A DNA stretch of 64,000 bases from Camarhynchus parvulus. Taxonomy: Eukaryota > Chordata > Aves > Passeriformes > Thraupidae. The position numbers and the translations under genes were made by a program. The stretch lies in NCBI RefSeq assembly GCF_901933205.1, contig NC_044574.1:1180501-1244500 (forward strand). Direction: 5' to 3'. Shown here piece by piece: positions 1-9,880 of this stretch. Position 1 is the stretch's first letter. Every line of letters starts with the position of its first letter. The notes beneath the pieces were generated by a model. It did no database searches and had not been told where the DNA came from. It worked only from the letters and a program-made list of their open reading frames with translations.

Positions 1-663
1 CACTTTTGGTGTGAAAGAGGAGAAAAGAGCGGAGCAGCCACGTTGTAAAAATCCCTTTGGGTTGCTTGTGATGGGAGAACCGTGGGGAATGTCCGAGCTG
101 TTTTCCATGGTTTATCCTGGTGAGACCACGGAGTGTCCAGCTGGACCGGTCCTGCAGGAGATGCAGGGTGCTGGGGGGTCAGGGAGAACATCCTCTGGCG
201 TTCCCAATAGGAAGGCGTTTCCCAAGGTGTTTGGGAGCAGCTTTCCATGGATTTGAGCGCTTGGATGGCACGAGTGGCTCCAGGGAAGGGCTGGAGGCGG
301 GTTTGGGATGTGTTGTGGGGCAGGGGTTGGGATGGTGAGTTTCTCTCACCCCCTTTTAAACCTGGACTAAGGCACAGCTTAAATGAACTACCTAGAAGCA
401 CTCAGTGGGACACACCTCATTGTGTTTCAGTTTAGGAGACACTTCTGGGTTAAAAAGAAGCAAAAGAAAAAAAAAAACCAACCCTGGAGAGGGGGAAAAA
501 ATCCCAAAAATTTTTGGGAACTTGCAATTTTCCTTTTTTCAGAAAAAAAATTTCGTTTTTTCAGAGGGTTTCTTGTCTCCCAGGATGCATCCATAATCCA
601 AGATTTAACAATGCAATGGGACTTTTTAACTCCTAAATGCCCCACTCTGCTCTTTTTGAACTG
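1..663. other. Single-copy flank, no gene seen
   Basis: No repeat family, exon signal or RNA gene stands out. There are A-rich and T-rich runs near 460-560. Short open frames overlap each other on both strands and none carries splice signals or a recognisable motif. Confidence 0.4.
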
Positions 664-670
664 ATAAATC

Positions 671-983
671 CATATATATATATATATACACATATATATA
701 TATGTATGTATATATATATGTATATGTATATATATGTATATATATGTGTAATATAATATAATATAATATAATATAATATAATATAATATAATATAATATA
801 ATATAATATAATATAATATATGTATATTTATATGTGGATTTATTTATGTTTTTATATATTAATCAATATATAATATATAAACATATTTATATATAAATAT
901 ATAAATATATTTATATAATAATTATATTTATATATAAAATATATAAATATATCTATAAATCCACATATATATAAAAATATAAC
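671..983. repeat. AT-rich repeat block with (TAATA)n and a palindrome
   Basis: Nearly pure A/T sequence. It begins as TA/TATG dinucleotide-like repeat, passes into about 14 copies of a TAATA pentamer (749-820), then into TTTATATA-type sequence. The 15-mer TATATGTGGATTTAT at 829-843 has an exact reverse complement at 955-969, so the right half can fold as a long AT-rich hairpin or cruciform. No coding potential. Confidence 0.9.
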
Positions 984-1784
984 TTGATAAATGCATAATT
1001 TTTCCATCTCCCTTCTACCTCAGACATAGTGGGAATCAAATGGAACAACCCAGATTTGGGGATGGCAGCCAAAAAATCCCAAATAATCAAGGCTGTTCTC
1101 ACTCCTAGGAAGGGTTTCCCATCTCCATAACGGGTTCCAGCAGTGGCTGAGGGGTTTTTGCAATCCTCAGATCATAAAATGAGCAATTCCATCATCTCCA
1201 AACTCTTTTAACTGCTGCTTTATGGGAAATTAAAAGAGCCCTAAAACTTTATATTTCAGATTCCGTTAAACGCCCTATTTTTAGTCAGGCCCTCTCCTGG
1301 GGATCAGCCGGGCTCACACCCAGATGTCTCCGCTGGGCTGAGGAATTCTCCATCCCAAAATGTGCCCACGTGGATCCTGGCACAGCCCTTCCCCACCTCC
1401 TTCTTGGCTGCCTCATCCGGCTGGTGGGAATTTCTGACGTGGAAATCCTGGGATTTGGGGGAACTGCCGGGATTTGTCCATGATGCTGGAGTCATCCTCT
1501 CCCTCGGCATGATCCCAAGGACTCCCAGGTGTTCTTCCAACCTGTGATCCATGAGGGGTTGGAGTTTGTGGTGCTGGATTTAGGATATCCCCAACTGGTG
1601 TCTGTCCTGTGGCAGTGCACCAGGAAAAACCTGGATTTGGGGGGGGGGAAAATGGGAATGTTGTAGTGGAGAGATGGGAAGGTTTAAGCAGAACAGATCA
1701 GGAGAGGAATGTCCACCCCACAGGTGCTGATCTCTCCATGTGCCTCAGGTCCTGGGGTCAGATTTGGGCACCTCCCAACAGGAG
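984..1784. other. Single-copy DNA, no gene seen
   Basis: Mixed composition without a recognised repeat, splice-site pair or RNA gene. Short overlapping open frames on both strands at 1304-1552 show no domain. Confidence 0.4.
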
Positions 1785-2295
1785 AGACCCTGAGGGGCTG
1801 GAGCATGGCCAGGGAAGGGAACAGAGCTGGGAAAGGGCTGGGGAATCCCTGAGGAGCTGGGAAGGGGCTGCAGAATCCCCGAGGAGCTGGGAAGGGGCTG
1901 CAGAATCCCTGAGGAGCTGGGAAGGGGCTGCAGAATCCCCGAGGAGCTGGGAAGGGGCTCACCTGGAGCAAAGGAGGCTCAGGGGCCCTTGTGGCTCTGC
2001 ACAGCTCCTGCCAGGAGGGCACAGCCGGGGGGATTTGGGATCTTATCCCAGGGAACAGGGACAGGAGCAGAGGGAACGGCCTCAGGGGAGCTCAGGGTGG
2101 GTTATTGGGAATATTCCCCATGGAAAGGGGGGTCAGGGATTGGGAATGCCCAGGGAGGTTTGGAGTGCCCATCCCTGAGGGATTTCCAGCCCTGTGGATG
2201 TGGCACTTGGGGACGTGGGGCAGGGCTGGCCCTGGTGCTGCTGGGCATGGTTGCACTGGGTGATCTTTTCCAACCGTGATGATTTTGGGATTTGT
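1785..2295 (+). repeat. CR1 LINE 3' end, sense
   Basis: Sense-strand CR1 tail. In order it carries the AGGAGGCTCAGGGG segment (about 1973), the GGGAACAGGGACAGGAG stretch (about 2050), GAACGGCCTCAGG, GATGTGGCACTTGGGGAC (about 2196), and the closing CTTTTCCAACCGTGATGATT. It is 5'-truncated with no reverse transcriptase region. Its 5' part carries a 30-bp tandem expansion, listed separately. A closely similar copy lies at 57515-57800. Confidence 0.85.
1821..1961 (+). repeat. 30-bp minisatellite inside a CR1 tail
   Basis: Four exact-period copies start at 1851, 1881, 1911 and 1941, each beginning GAGGAGCTGGGAAGGGGCTG, with a degenerate copy at 1821. CAGAATCCCT and CAGAATCCCC endings alternate. 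The same unit is present twice in the related CR1 at 57515, so the array expanded from sequence native to the element. The period is a multiple of three, which explains the open frame through it. Confidence 0.9.
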
Positions 2296-2354
2296 GATTT
2301 CCAGCTGCCCTGCTCAGCAAAGAGCTGCCCTTACGTTCATGCCATGGAGAGAAT

Positions 2355-2500
2355 GGCGGGATCTTGGCAAGGAATTCCTGCCTGGCAGGGTGGGCAGGGG
2401 CTGGCACAGGGTGCCCAGAGAAGCTGTGGCTGCCCCTGGATCCCTGGAAGGCCAAGCTGGATCCCTAACCTGGCCTTGGACAGTTCCAGGGATGGAAATT
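2355..2500 (+). repeat. CR1 fragments, sense then possible antisense junction
   Basis: AAGGAATTCCTGCCTGGCAG through GCCCAGAGAAGCTGTGGCTG and CCCCTGGATCCCTGG reads as the sense CR1 3' region up to about 2460. It is followed by CCTGGCCTTGGACAGTTCCA, which reads as the opposite CR1 strand. This suggests two abutting fragments or a small rearrangement. The normal 3' tail is absent. Confidence 0.7.
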
Positions 2501-2545
2501 CCACATTTTCTCGAACTGGTGGTGGGATGGGCACGGTTCACATTT

Positions 2546-3262
2546 GCTGGTGTTGGTGTTGAATGATCTGAGAACTTCACATCTGCCAGGACACACACCC
2601 ACTGAACACCTTGGGTTCGGGTCTGGGAACCTGTGGATGTCCATGACCCAACTCTTTAGCCATTCCTATGGATTCTGTTCCAAATTTCTTGGCACGCATC
2701 TCCAGCATCCTTCTAAAGAGCTTCCCTCTCTTCAACTTGAAAAACATCTCGTGGTCAGGCCCTGGGGAGTCCCTCCCTGGGGCTGTGGGTGCTCCTCAGC
2801 CCTGCCAGTGTCCCATGGCGGGGACCACTCCTTTCTGTGCAGTGACAGCACTCCAGGCTCATCTTTGTTCCATCAGAGGAACGTTTGATGGCGAGGCAGA
2901 GAAGTTTCTCTTTAATCTGACCCAGTTCAGAGTGTTTTGGGTGACTCCTCCCTCTTCCCACAGCTCTCTGAAATTACCCAGATGGGAATGAGCTCTGAGA
3001 GCTCGGGCTGTAATGGGGAACAGCTTCAGAGCGGGGCTGTGTGGGAATGGTGTGGGAGAAGGAGAAGCTCAGTATGGAAACTGGGTGAAGGAGAAGCTCA
3101 GGGTGGGAATTGGGATCTTCTCTCTGTTCCTCTTGCCTCCATTCCTCCCCAGCATTTCTCACTTTTTCCCACCTGTGAGCTTCTCCAGAGTCCATGAGTT
3201 TGTTCTTCAGCCTCTGTGTGCTCAAGGTGTCGCTGTGTCCCTGGGGATACAGAACAGGAGGT
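2546..3262. other. Single-copy DNA, no gene seen
   Basis: No recognised repeat or gene. Short open frames on both strands lack paired splice signals. The right edge abuts the 52-bp minisatellite. Confidence 0.4.
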
Positions 3263-3986
3263 CCCATCACTTGGCTTCTCCAGGACAGCCTTCCAAGGCT
3301 TTATCCAAGGAGATCCCATCACTTGGCCTTTCTAGGACAACCTTCCAAGGCTTTATCCAAGGAGATCCCATCACTTGGTTTTTCCAGGACAGCCTTCCAA
3401 GGCTTTATCCAAGGAGATCCCATCACTTGGCCTTTCTAGGACAGCCTTCCAAGGCTTTATCCAAGGAGGTCCCATCACTCGGCTTTTTTAGGATGGCCTT
3501 CCAAGGCTTTATCCAAGGAGATCCCATCACTTGGTTTTTCTAGGACAGCCTTCCAAGGCTTTATCCAAGGAGATCCCATCACTTGGTTTTTCTAGGACAG
3601 CCTTCCAAGGCTTTATCCAAGGAGATCCCATCACTTGGTTTTTCTAGGACAGCCTTCCAAGGCTTTATCCAAGGAGATCCCATCACTTGGTTTTTCTAGG
3701 ACAGCCTTCCAAGGCTTTATCCAAGGAGATCCCATCACTTGGTTTTTCCAGGACAACCTTCCAAGGCTTTATCCAAGGACGTCCCATCACTTGGTTTTCT
3801 AGGACAACCTTCCAAGGCTTTATCCAAGGAGGTCCCATCACTTGGCCTTTCTAGGACAACCTTCCAAGGCTTTATCCAAGGAGGTCCCATCACTTGGCCT
3901 TTCTAGGACAACCTTCCAAGGCTTTATCCAAGGAGGTCCCATCACTTGGTTTTTCTAGGACAGCCTTCCAAGGCTTTATCCAAGGA
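3263..3986. repeat. 52-bp minisatellite, about 14 copies
   Basis: Units begin CCCATCACTTGG and contain CCTTCCAAGGCTTTATCCAA. Copies start at 3263 and every 52 bases to 3783, then at 3834 (one base shorter), 3886 and 3938. Variants differ at a few sites (GGCTTCTCC, GGCCTTTCT or GGTTTTTCT; AGACAGCC or AGACAACC; GGAGAT or GGAGGT), and neighbouring copies share variants, as expected of local duplication. No unit-specific spacers exist, so this is not CRISPR-like. Confidence 0.95.
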
Positions 3987-4981
3987 AGATGACTTCAAGA
4001 TCTCCATCCTTCCTTGAGGAATCCTGAGATGGTTGATTCCCCAGATGTCATCTGAGGCCGTGAGCAGTTTGGTCCACGTTCCCTTCCCCGGGAGCTGCTT
4101 CAGCCTCCATCCCTGAGGTGCCGTCACAAATCCCATGTAATTCAGAGGAGATCTTGCCCTCAGATGATGTTTTTGAGGGATGAAGTCACCGTCTGTGTCC
4201 ATTTTTACCTCTCAATCCATGCAAGGCCCTGTCCCCGCGTGCGCAGCCGCGCCAGGGGCACAGGGAGATCCCCCGTTGGCTGTAATTAATTAATTTACAG
4301 TGGATGTCTCTTTTCTGCCGTGCCTTTGAACTCTTTATTCTTTGTCCATTGTAAAGGGCTTAACGGTTCCTGTTCCTTGATTCTTTCATCAGTGAAATGT
4401 TTTGGAAGAGAGGTTGGAGTCCCCCTGTGACCTGCCCTGGGTGGCCCAGGCCTGTAGACCTTGCAAAGACATTACTTTTTTGGCCTGAACACAAACCCCT
4501 CAAACCTTTAGCCTGGCTAAATGCTTTGTACAAACAGCCGCATACTGATCCGCTCTATTCTCCGGTGATTTTCTGCTCAAGGGGCTGCTCTGTAGGTTGC
4601 TTGCTATGTTTGCCACTTGCCTTGGTCGTGAAGACAGAGCAATGAACGAATCCGACAGTACTGAGGCCAACACTGCGCTCGGTTGTTCCGAGGAAATTAT
4701 CCTGAAATCTGCTTGAGGAGATTAAACCCAAGAAGAACTGGCTGTGTCTCTCCTCTAAAGCTCCGCTCTCCTCTTTGTTTGCCCTTTTTTGCTCCGAGAC
4801 TTTGTTCATTCCTCCTTCAGAATGGGTTGGTGGCATTGGTATGTAAAGTGTGACCTGCGATTACAGGAGGTGCAGCTCCTTCTCCAGCAGCCCAGGGGAA
4901 ACATTGCATTCATTCCTCTGCAGCTTTTTTGTGTGTCTGAGCCGAATTCCTGTTCTCGTTTCTTCTGCGACATGAAAAATG
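3987..4981. promoter_or_regulatory. Single-copy region, candidate conserved noncoding DNA
   Basis: From about 4205 to 4880 the sequence is non-repetitive with balanced composition and AT-rich homeodomain-like motifs (TAATTAATTAAT near 4284). No open frame with splice sites is seen. Unlike the CR1-rich surroundings it lacks repeat decay, which is why I flag it as possibly constrained. This is inference only. Confidence 0.3.
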
Positions 4982-5135
4982 TCAGCTCCTACATCAGTCC
5001 TTCTGGAACAGAAGGAATATCAGCTCCTACATTATTTCTCCTTGGACACAAAGATTATCGGCTTTTACATTATTTCTCCTTGGACACAAAGAATATCAGC
5101 CCTACATTATTTCTTCTGGGACAAAGAGAATATCA
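4982..5135. repeat. 38-bp tandem repeat, 4 copies
   Basis: Units start near 4982, 5020, 5058 and 5096. Each has the pattern TCAGCTCCTACATTATTTCT then CCTTGGACACAAAGAATA. The first copy is the most divergent (AGTCCTTCTGGAACAGAAGG) and the last has small deletions. Confidence 0.85.
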
Positions 5136-5165
5136 GCTTGGATGTCACTGCATTTCTTGGATGTC

Positions 5166-5760
5166 AATCACAGAATCCCGGAATTGTAGGATTTGGGTTG
5201 GAAAGGACATTAAAGACGATCTCATTCCAGCCATGGGCAGGGACACCTTGCACTAGAAGGTTCCAGATCTTTGTTAATTCAGTGTTGATGAGTCTTTTGA
5301 TGAGAATTGCTGTTCAATTGTGTTGGCTCACTGTGTCACCATCCTAAGTGTCACTCCATAACTCTCCTGGCTTCATCCAGTAGCTTCCTTAGGAATCACA
5401 GATTGGCTTGGGATGGAAGGGACCTTCAAGACCATCTTGTTCCAGCCATGGGCAGGGTCACCTTTCTCTAGAAGGTTCCAGAGCATTATTTATTCAGGAT
5501 TTTGGTGAAAATTGCAGCTTAAATCAGTGTTGGCTCAATGTGCGACCATCTCAGTTTTGAAGGGCAGCGTCACTCCATAGCTCTCCCAGCTTTCCTCCAG
5601 TTGGTTCCTTAGGAATCACTGACTGGTTTGGGATGGAAAAAACCTTAAAAGCCATCCAGTTCTGGATGGAAAATACCTTAAAGGCCATCCAGTTTGGGAT
5701 GGAAAACACCTTAAAGGCCATCCAGTTCCAACCCGTCCACGGGCAGGGAACTGTGGGAAG
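5166..5760 (-). repeat. CR1-derived tandem array, period about 220-228 bp, 3 copies
   Basis: Three starts at AATCACAGA or AATCACTGA (5166, 5394, 5614) are each followed by an antisense CR1 end (GGGTTGGAAAGGACATTAAA or GGGATGGAAGGGACCTTCAA; CCAGCCATGGGCAGGG; CTAGAAGGTTCCAGA). Copies 1 and 2 share the further stretch GTGTTGGCTCA and then TCACTCCATA, ending in TTCCTTAGG. The third copy is truncated and carries a 33-bp triplication. A transposon tail plus flank has therefore been duplicated in tandem. Confidence 0.75.
5631..5728. repeat. 33-bp triplication in a CR1 end
   Basis: GGATGGAAAAAACCTTAAAA, GGATGGAAAATACCTTAAAG and GGATGGAAAACACCTTAAAG start at 5631, 5664 and 5697. Each is followed by GCCATCCAGTT. 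It lies inside the third copy of the 220-bp array. Confidence 0.9.
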
Positions 5761-5815
5761 GGACAATGGGCAGAGACAGCTAAAGGTGAGCTGCTAAGGA
5801 GCAGCCGTGTCCTGG

Positions 5816-5951
5816 GATTAAATCTCTCTTGGGATGAAATCTGTCTTGAGATGAAATCTCTTTTGGGATGAAGTCTGTCTTGGGGTAAAATCTGTCTTGG
5901 GATAAAATCTGTTTTGGGATGAAATCTGGCTTGGAATGGAATCTGCCTTGG
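5816..5951. repeat. 17-bp tandem repeat, 8 copies
   Basis: Eight units of the type GATGAAATCTGTCTTGG run from 5816 to 5951 with 1-4 changes each. There is no coding meaning; stop codons occur in plus-strand frames. Confidence 0.9.
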
Positions 5952-6679
5952 GTTTCTCACAAGCAGCCGACAGCGGTGATAAATTCACCAGCCTTGTGAG
6001 AACATTCACAATCACAGGCATTTTCTCATGAGGATTTGAAGTTCATGCTTTGGGGAAGATCTTAAATTTCCCAACTCCGTGTGTGCTCCTAAATAGATGC
6101 TGAACAGCTGTGAGGCCCTTGATCCAAAATAGAAACTCGTTTTCCTCGCAATCCTTCCAGGGTTTCTTTTCCAGGATTTCTCCAAATGTAATCAGGAACA
6201 TGAGGTGACCCCATCCTTGGAGGGTAGGACATCGTGGTTGGGTTCCTCAGCCCAGGGACATCTCCAACCCTGAGCCACCCAGAGGAGTTTCACCCCTTGA
6301 GAAGGTGCTCAAGCACCATTTCTCACTTCTAAACATTTTTAGTTTCTCAGGTATTGTGCTTTTCCAAAATGTTTTAGGATTGATGTGGCTTTCGGGATAA
6401 TTGTTCCAGATGGGACAGTGGGGTGTAGAAGGAATGTGTAAAGATGATTTATCCCTTGCAGATCAGAGTCAGAGGGTTTGGTTGATCCTCCCTCCCTGCT
6501 GGCTCAGGCAGGCTGTAGTCAAATTTTATAGCAAACTACATTAAAATGCCTTTGCAGTTAGGATTAATTAAAACAGTTTTTGAGGGACACATGTGAAGTC
6601 ACTTTGGGCTCTTTGCACCCGGAATATTGTGGGTTTGGTCAGTGGAATTGGCTGGAGCTGAGCAGCACTGATCTCAGGG
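5952..6679. other. Single-copy DNA, no gene seen
   Basis: No repeat or exon recognised. An AT-rich stretch at about 6510-6580 (AGGATTAATTAAAACAG) resembles noncoding regulatory DNA, but nothing firm can be said. Confidence 0.35.
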
Positions 6680-6681
6680 AA

Positions 6682-6915
6682 CCATGGAATGGTTTGGGAT
6701 GGAGGGACCTTCAGGATCATCCAGTTCCATGTTCTGCCATAGCAGGGACACCTTCCACTGTCCCAGGGTGCTCCAAGTCCCCATGTCCAACCTGGCCTGG
6801 GACATTTCCAGGGATCCAGGGGCAGCCACAGCTTCTCTGGGCACCTGTGCCAGGGCCTGCCCACCCTCACAGGGAAGGGGGAGAGCTTCATGTTCATCCC
6901 AGTCCCATCCTGTGC
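6682..6915 (-). repeat. CR1 LINE 3' end, antisense
   Basis: Begins CATGGAATGGTTTGGGATGG (reverse complement of a CR1 tail). It continues through AGCAGGGACACCTTCCACTG, CCAACCTGGCCTGGGACATT, GGGCAGCCACAGCTTCTCTG and CCCACCCTCACAGGGAAGG. It is 5'-truncated like the others. Confidence 0.85.
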
Positions 6916-7809
6916 AAAACTCCAAAGGCACGACCATGGATTATTCCCGCTGACTTTGGTTTGAGCTTTTTCTATCCAAAATTGAAACATGAACAGTCAC
7001 ATCCACAATTTCTGTTTTTATTTGTTTATCACTCCCCTTGACTCATAACTTCAGATAAAAGCAATGATTTCCCAGCCGTGTTTGCTCCTGTCCTGCAGCG
7101 GTTGTCACTTGAGTGATCACTGCAAAGATGAGCGATGGTTTCAATCTCAAAGCTCTTCTGGCATCTGAGACTATTAAAAAGCAGAGTCTGAGAAGTGTCC
7201 CCTGTGCCCCTGGAGGTGCCTGTGTCTGGCTTGAAGGATGTTCTCCATCCCAAGGTTTTAATGGAAGGTGGAGCAAGGGAGCTGATTAATAACCCTGCTT
7301 TGCTTCCCCGAAATGAGGCGGTTGAGGGACAGGACTGAGTCCTGGTGTTTCACTCATTAATCTCTTCTTGTTAGAGCCAACGGGCTGCTCCCTGATTGGG
7401 CTGCTCTAGGGAAGCTTTGGAAATGGGAGCGTGATGATTTATGTTCCTGATTTTGTGGCCTTGGCTTGGAAATGGGAAAACTTCTGGGAGGACAAGTGTT
7501 CAAGGCGAAGACCACCTGACATGAAATCGCTTTGTCCATTGGTGCCTCTGATTAGTCATGGAGACGAAAGGCAAAATCCTCCTTCCATATTGCCCAGCCA
7601 TCCCTGATCCTCATCTCTGTGGAGCTTTAGGAGCTGTTTAAGGTCCCTGTGGGGTGAAAACTGGGATAGATGGGCAATAATGGGCCATGCAACTGAAAAA
7701 TCTGTATTTGGTGTCTATTTTCCTTCCTTTCTCTTTTTTGCCATCACTCCTGGCTTCATCCCAAGGAAACATTTCATTCCTCCAGCGCCTCCAGGGCCTG
7801 CAGGAGCCA
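6916..7809. other. Single-copy DNA, no gene seen
   Basis: No repeat family or paired splice signals recognised. Short overlapping frames on both strands show no domain. Confidence 0.35.
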
Positions 7810-7867
7810 CACAACTCAACCCCAGGCAGGTGCTGCCCCTCGAGCCTTTGGTGGCGTTGAGTTGTGG
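7810..7867. repeat. Short inverted repeat
   Basis: CACAACTCAAC at 7810-7820 pairs with GTTGAGTTGTGG at 7856-7867 across a 35-base loop. The flanks extend the pairing imperfectly (GAGCCACA with TGGCCTC). It may be a chance hairpin or a small foldback element. Confidence 0.55.
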
Positions 7868-7899
7868 CCTCACAAACCAGGTCCCCTCAGCGCCATGAG

Positions 7900-8720
7900 G
7901 CTGTGAGGAGGGAGGAGATGAAGCTGTAACTGCAGAGGGTGAAAATGAAGTGAAGTTGGGCAGAACCAACCTCAAAAGACACCCTGGGATGCGTGCAGGC
8001 GTCGGCCTCATGAGCATTCCCAAGGAAAAGCTGCTAAATGCCATGGAAGAACCAAGGTCCTCTAAGATGGATCCATTCAAGCCCCTTCAGCGGTTTCAGG
8101 TTCGGCTTAAGGAATGGATTAGGAGAAAAATGAACAACCAAAGTATGAAATTTTGGCCAGATTAGGCTGGAAGGAGATAAATGTGGCCTTGGAAATATTC
8201 TCTTCGCTTTAGAAGCCAACGTTATTCAGTTGTCAGATGTCTTCATCCACCAGAAATAAAAATGCCACCCAACGGCCGCGGGTCTCCGCGTTTGGGCTGA
8301 CCAAGAGGCGCCATCACCAGATCATGCAAATAATCTGCTGCCTGATAATTAATGACGCGGCTGGGCATATTTTTTTGATGAATGCTCATGGAGCCTGGTG
8401 ACAGGCGTGAAATTAGAAAATTCCTTCAGCGCCCTAAAATATAAATAGCTTTCGGAACTGAAAAGAGTTTCACAGCTGAAGATTTTATTGTGTTGAGAGG
8501 AAAAACTTTTCCACCCCCATCCCCCCCTTTCTTCTGGGCGAGTTGTTTGTCCGTTCACAAAACAAATACTCTGAAGCCCAGTGCGGCTCATGGGAATAAA
8601 TTTCAGGTCGAATTAGTACAGTTTCCTTGCTGTCAGGACGGTGGAATTAATGGTGTTTTGATGACACGAATTTTGAAGGGCGAACAAAGACGCTGAAGGG
8701 AGGGAGACATGACTCCTTAG
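7900..8720. promoter_or_regulatory. Candidate conserved noncoding block upstream of exon
   Basis: Non-repetitive sequence just before the best exon. At 8324-8331 there is the octamer ATGCAAAT and at 8346 TAATTAATGA, a homeodomain-type site. The stretch 8300-8640 is AT-rich with evenly mixed motifs, unlike CR1 or minisatellite DNA. A 71-codon open frame at 7950-8165 exists but has no supporting signals. Function is inferred only from composition. Confidence 0.35.
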
Positions 8721-8832
8721 AAGCGCGGTCCTCCTCTCCCCCAGCCTCTCTTGTCTTCCCTGTCATCCGTCTGCCAATCTCCCTGTCCATGGTTAGTTAA
8801 AGGCGCTTTTTATCCTCTTTTCTTTCCCACAG

Positions 8833-8906
8833 AGTTTGCCAGATCCGGCCCAGTGCCTGGGTTCCAAGGGGACACGCTGCAGTTGGCCTTCATCGACTTG
8901 AGACAA
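8833..8906 (+). CDS. Internal coding exon, gene not recognised
   Basis: A 74-nt exon bounded by a strong acceptor (a pyrimidine-rich stretch from about 8807, ending TTTCTTTCCCACAG) and a full-consensus donor (GACAA|GTAAGT at 8907). It is open in the frame that begins with the last two bases of a split codon (intron phase 1). It encodes about 24 residues, including FARSGPVPGFQ and LQLAFIDLRQ, and ends on a codon boundary. One other frame has a stop (TGA within ATCGACTTGAGA). I do not recognise the protein and infer no function. No neighbouring exon is convincingly linked within the window, so the gene must have large introns. A pseudo-exon cannot be excluded, but having both splice sites this close to consensus is uncommon by chance. 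Confidence 0.6.
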
Positions 8907-9034
8907 GTAAGTCTTTGTGTTTTTGTTTTTTGTTTTGCTTTTAAGATGTGTGACTGAAGACCATCAGGTCTTAAGGGAAGGGAGAGGAGGGGAAACGGCG
9001 TCAGTGATTTACGCCAGAGACCTATATTTCCCCC

Positions 9035-9062
9035 CTCCTCCTCCTCCTCCTCCTCCTCCTCT
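9035..9062. repeat. (CTC)n microsatellite
   Basis: About nine CTC triplets after a C run, 130 bases downstream of the exon donor. They produce polyglutamate-like or polyarginine-like frames on the minus strand, which are spurious. Confidence 0.9.
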
Positions 9063-9880
9063 CGTCGCTCGAAGCCACCTCCTCGCCGAGCGCTCCTGGA
9101 GATGGTGGAGGTGAAAAGGGCTGGTGGAAGGGGGCGAGGAAGAAAGCCAGGCCTGACCCTGGCCAACGGGGCCATTGTGCTGCCCTTGGCTCCTTGGCGG
9201 AGGGACCGCGGCCGGTGCCGAGCAGGTGCTGGGAACAGAGAGAGCAGTGATGCAGAGCCCGCCCGCCTCGGGGACCTTTGTTCCCAGAGAATGCCCACGG
9301 AGGCGTTTGCGAGGGCGGAGGAATTTGCATTCCCCTGTGTCCGTGCCCGTTTGTGTCCCCTCTCTGTGTCCCCTGTCTGTGTCCCTCGGCCACCCCCCCG
9401 GCCCGGTTCCCTCTTCCACAGATGCTCCCCGGCCAGCAATGACAAAAGTGGCTCTTGGGGAAGATGGTTGGGGAAGGCTCCACCCATCGGTGGCCACCTC
9501 TGGAGGGGGCCCCGTTGAAGCCAAGTTGACCATAGCAGGTACTGAGGCCTTTGTGGAGCTTGGCAGCCAATTTTGGGAAAAGGGCCATTCTGGGGAGTCA
9601 TTTGTTTGGGGAGAAATGGGCATTATTGATACACTAGGCCGGGGGGAAAAGTGAGGTGGTCCTGTCATCTCTTGGCACTGAAGATGGATGGGTTGGAGGG
9701 AAAGTCTGAATGAAGTAAGACTCAATGACTGATGCTTCTCTCCTATTAAAACAATCTTTTTTTGTCTGTTAAACCCCCCTGGCTTTGTCCCTGCTGCCAT
9801 CATGATGCAGTGCCTCTTGTTCGCGGGGTTGACGTTGTTTGCATTCTGAAAACTTTCGGGTGCCGAGGGTATTTCTTAAA
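9063..9880. other. GC-rich then mixed intronic DNA, no gene seen
   Basis: 9063-9420 is GC- and CpG-enriched (for example GACCGCGGCCGGTGCCGAG near 9205), with pyrimidine-rich GTGTCCC repeats at 9340-9400. Long frames on both strands here overlap and come from the GC bias. No splice-bounded exon was found. Confidence 0.4.

Noticed and set aside
3263..3986. Regular repeats considered as a CRISPR array
   Set aside because: Whole 52-bp units repeat with no unique spacers, and the genome is eukaryotic.
8810..9803. Minus-strand frames of 188-264 codons overlapping the plus-strand exon
   Set aside because: They arise from GC-rich DNA and the CTC repeat. No start context, domain or splice structure, and mutually overlapping frames.
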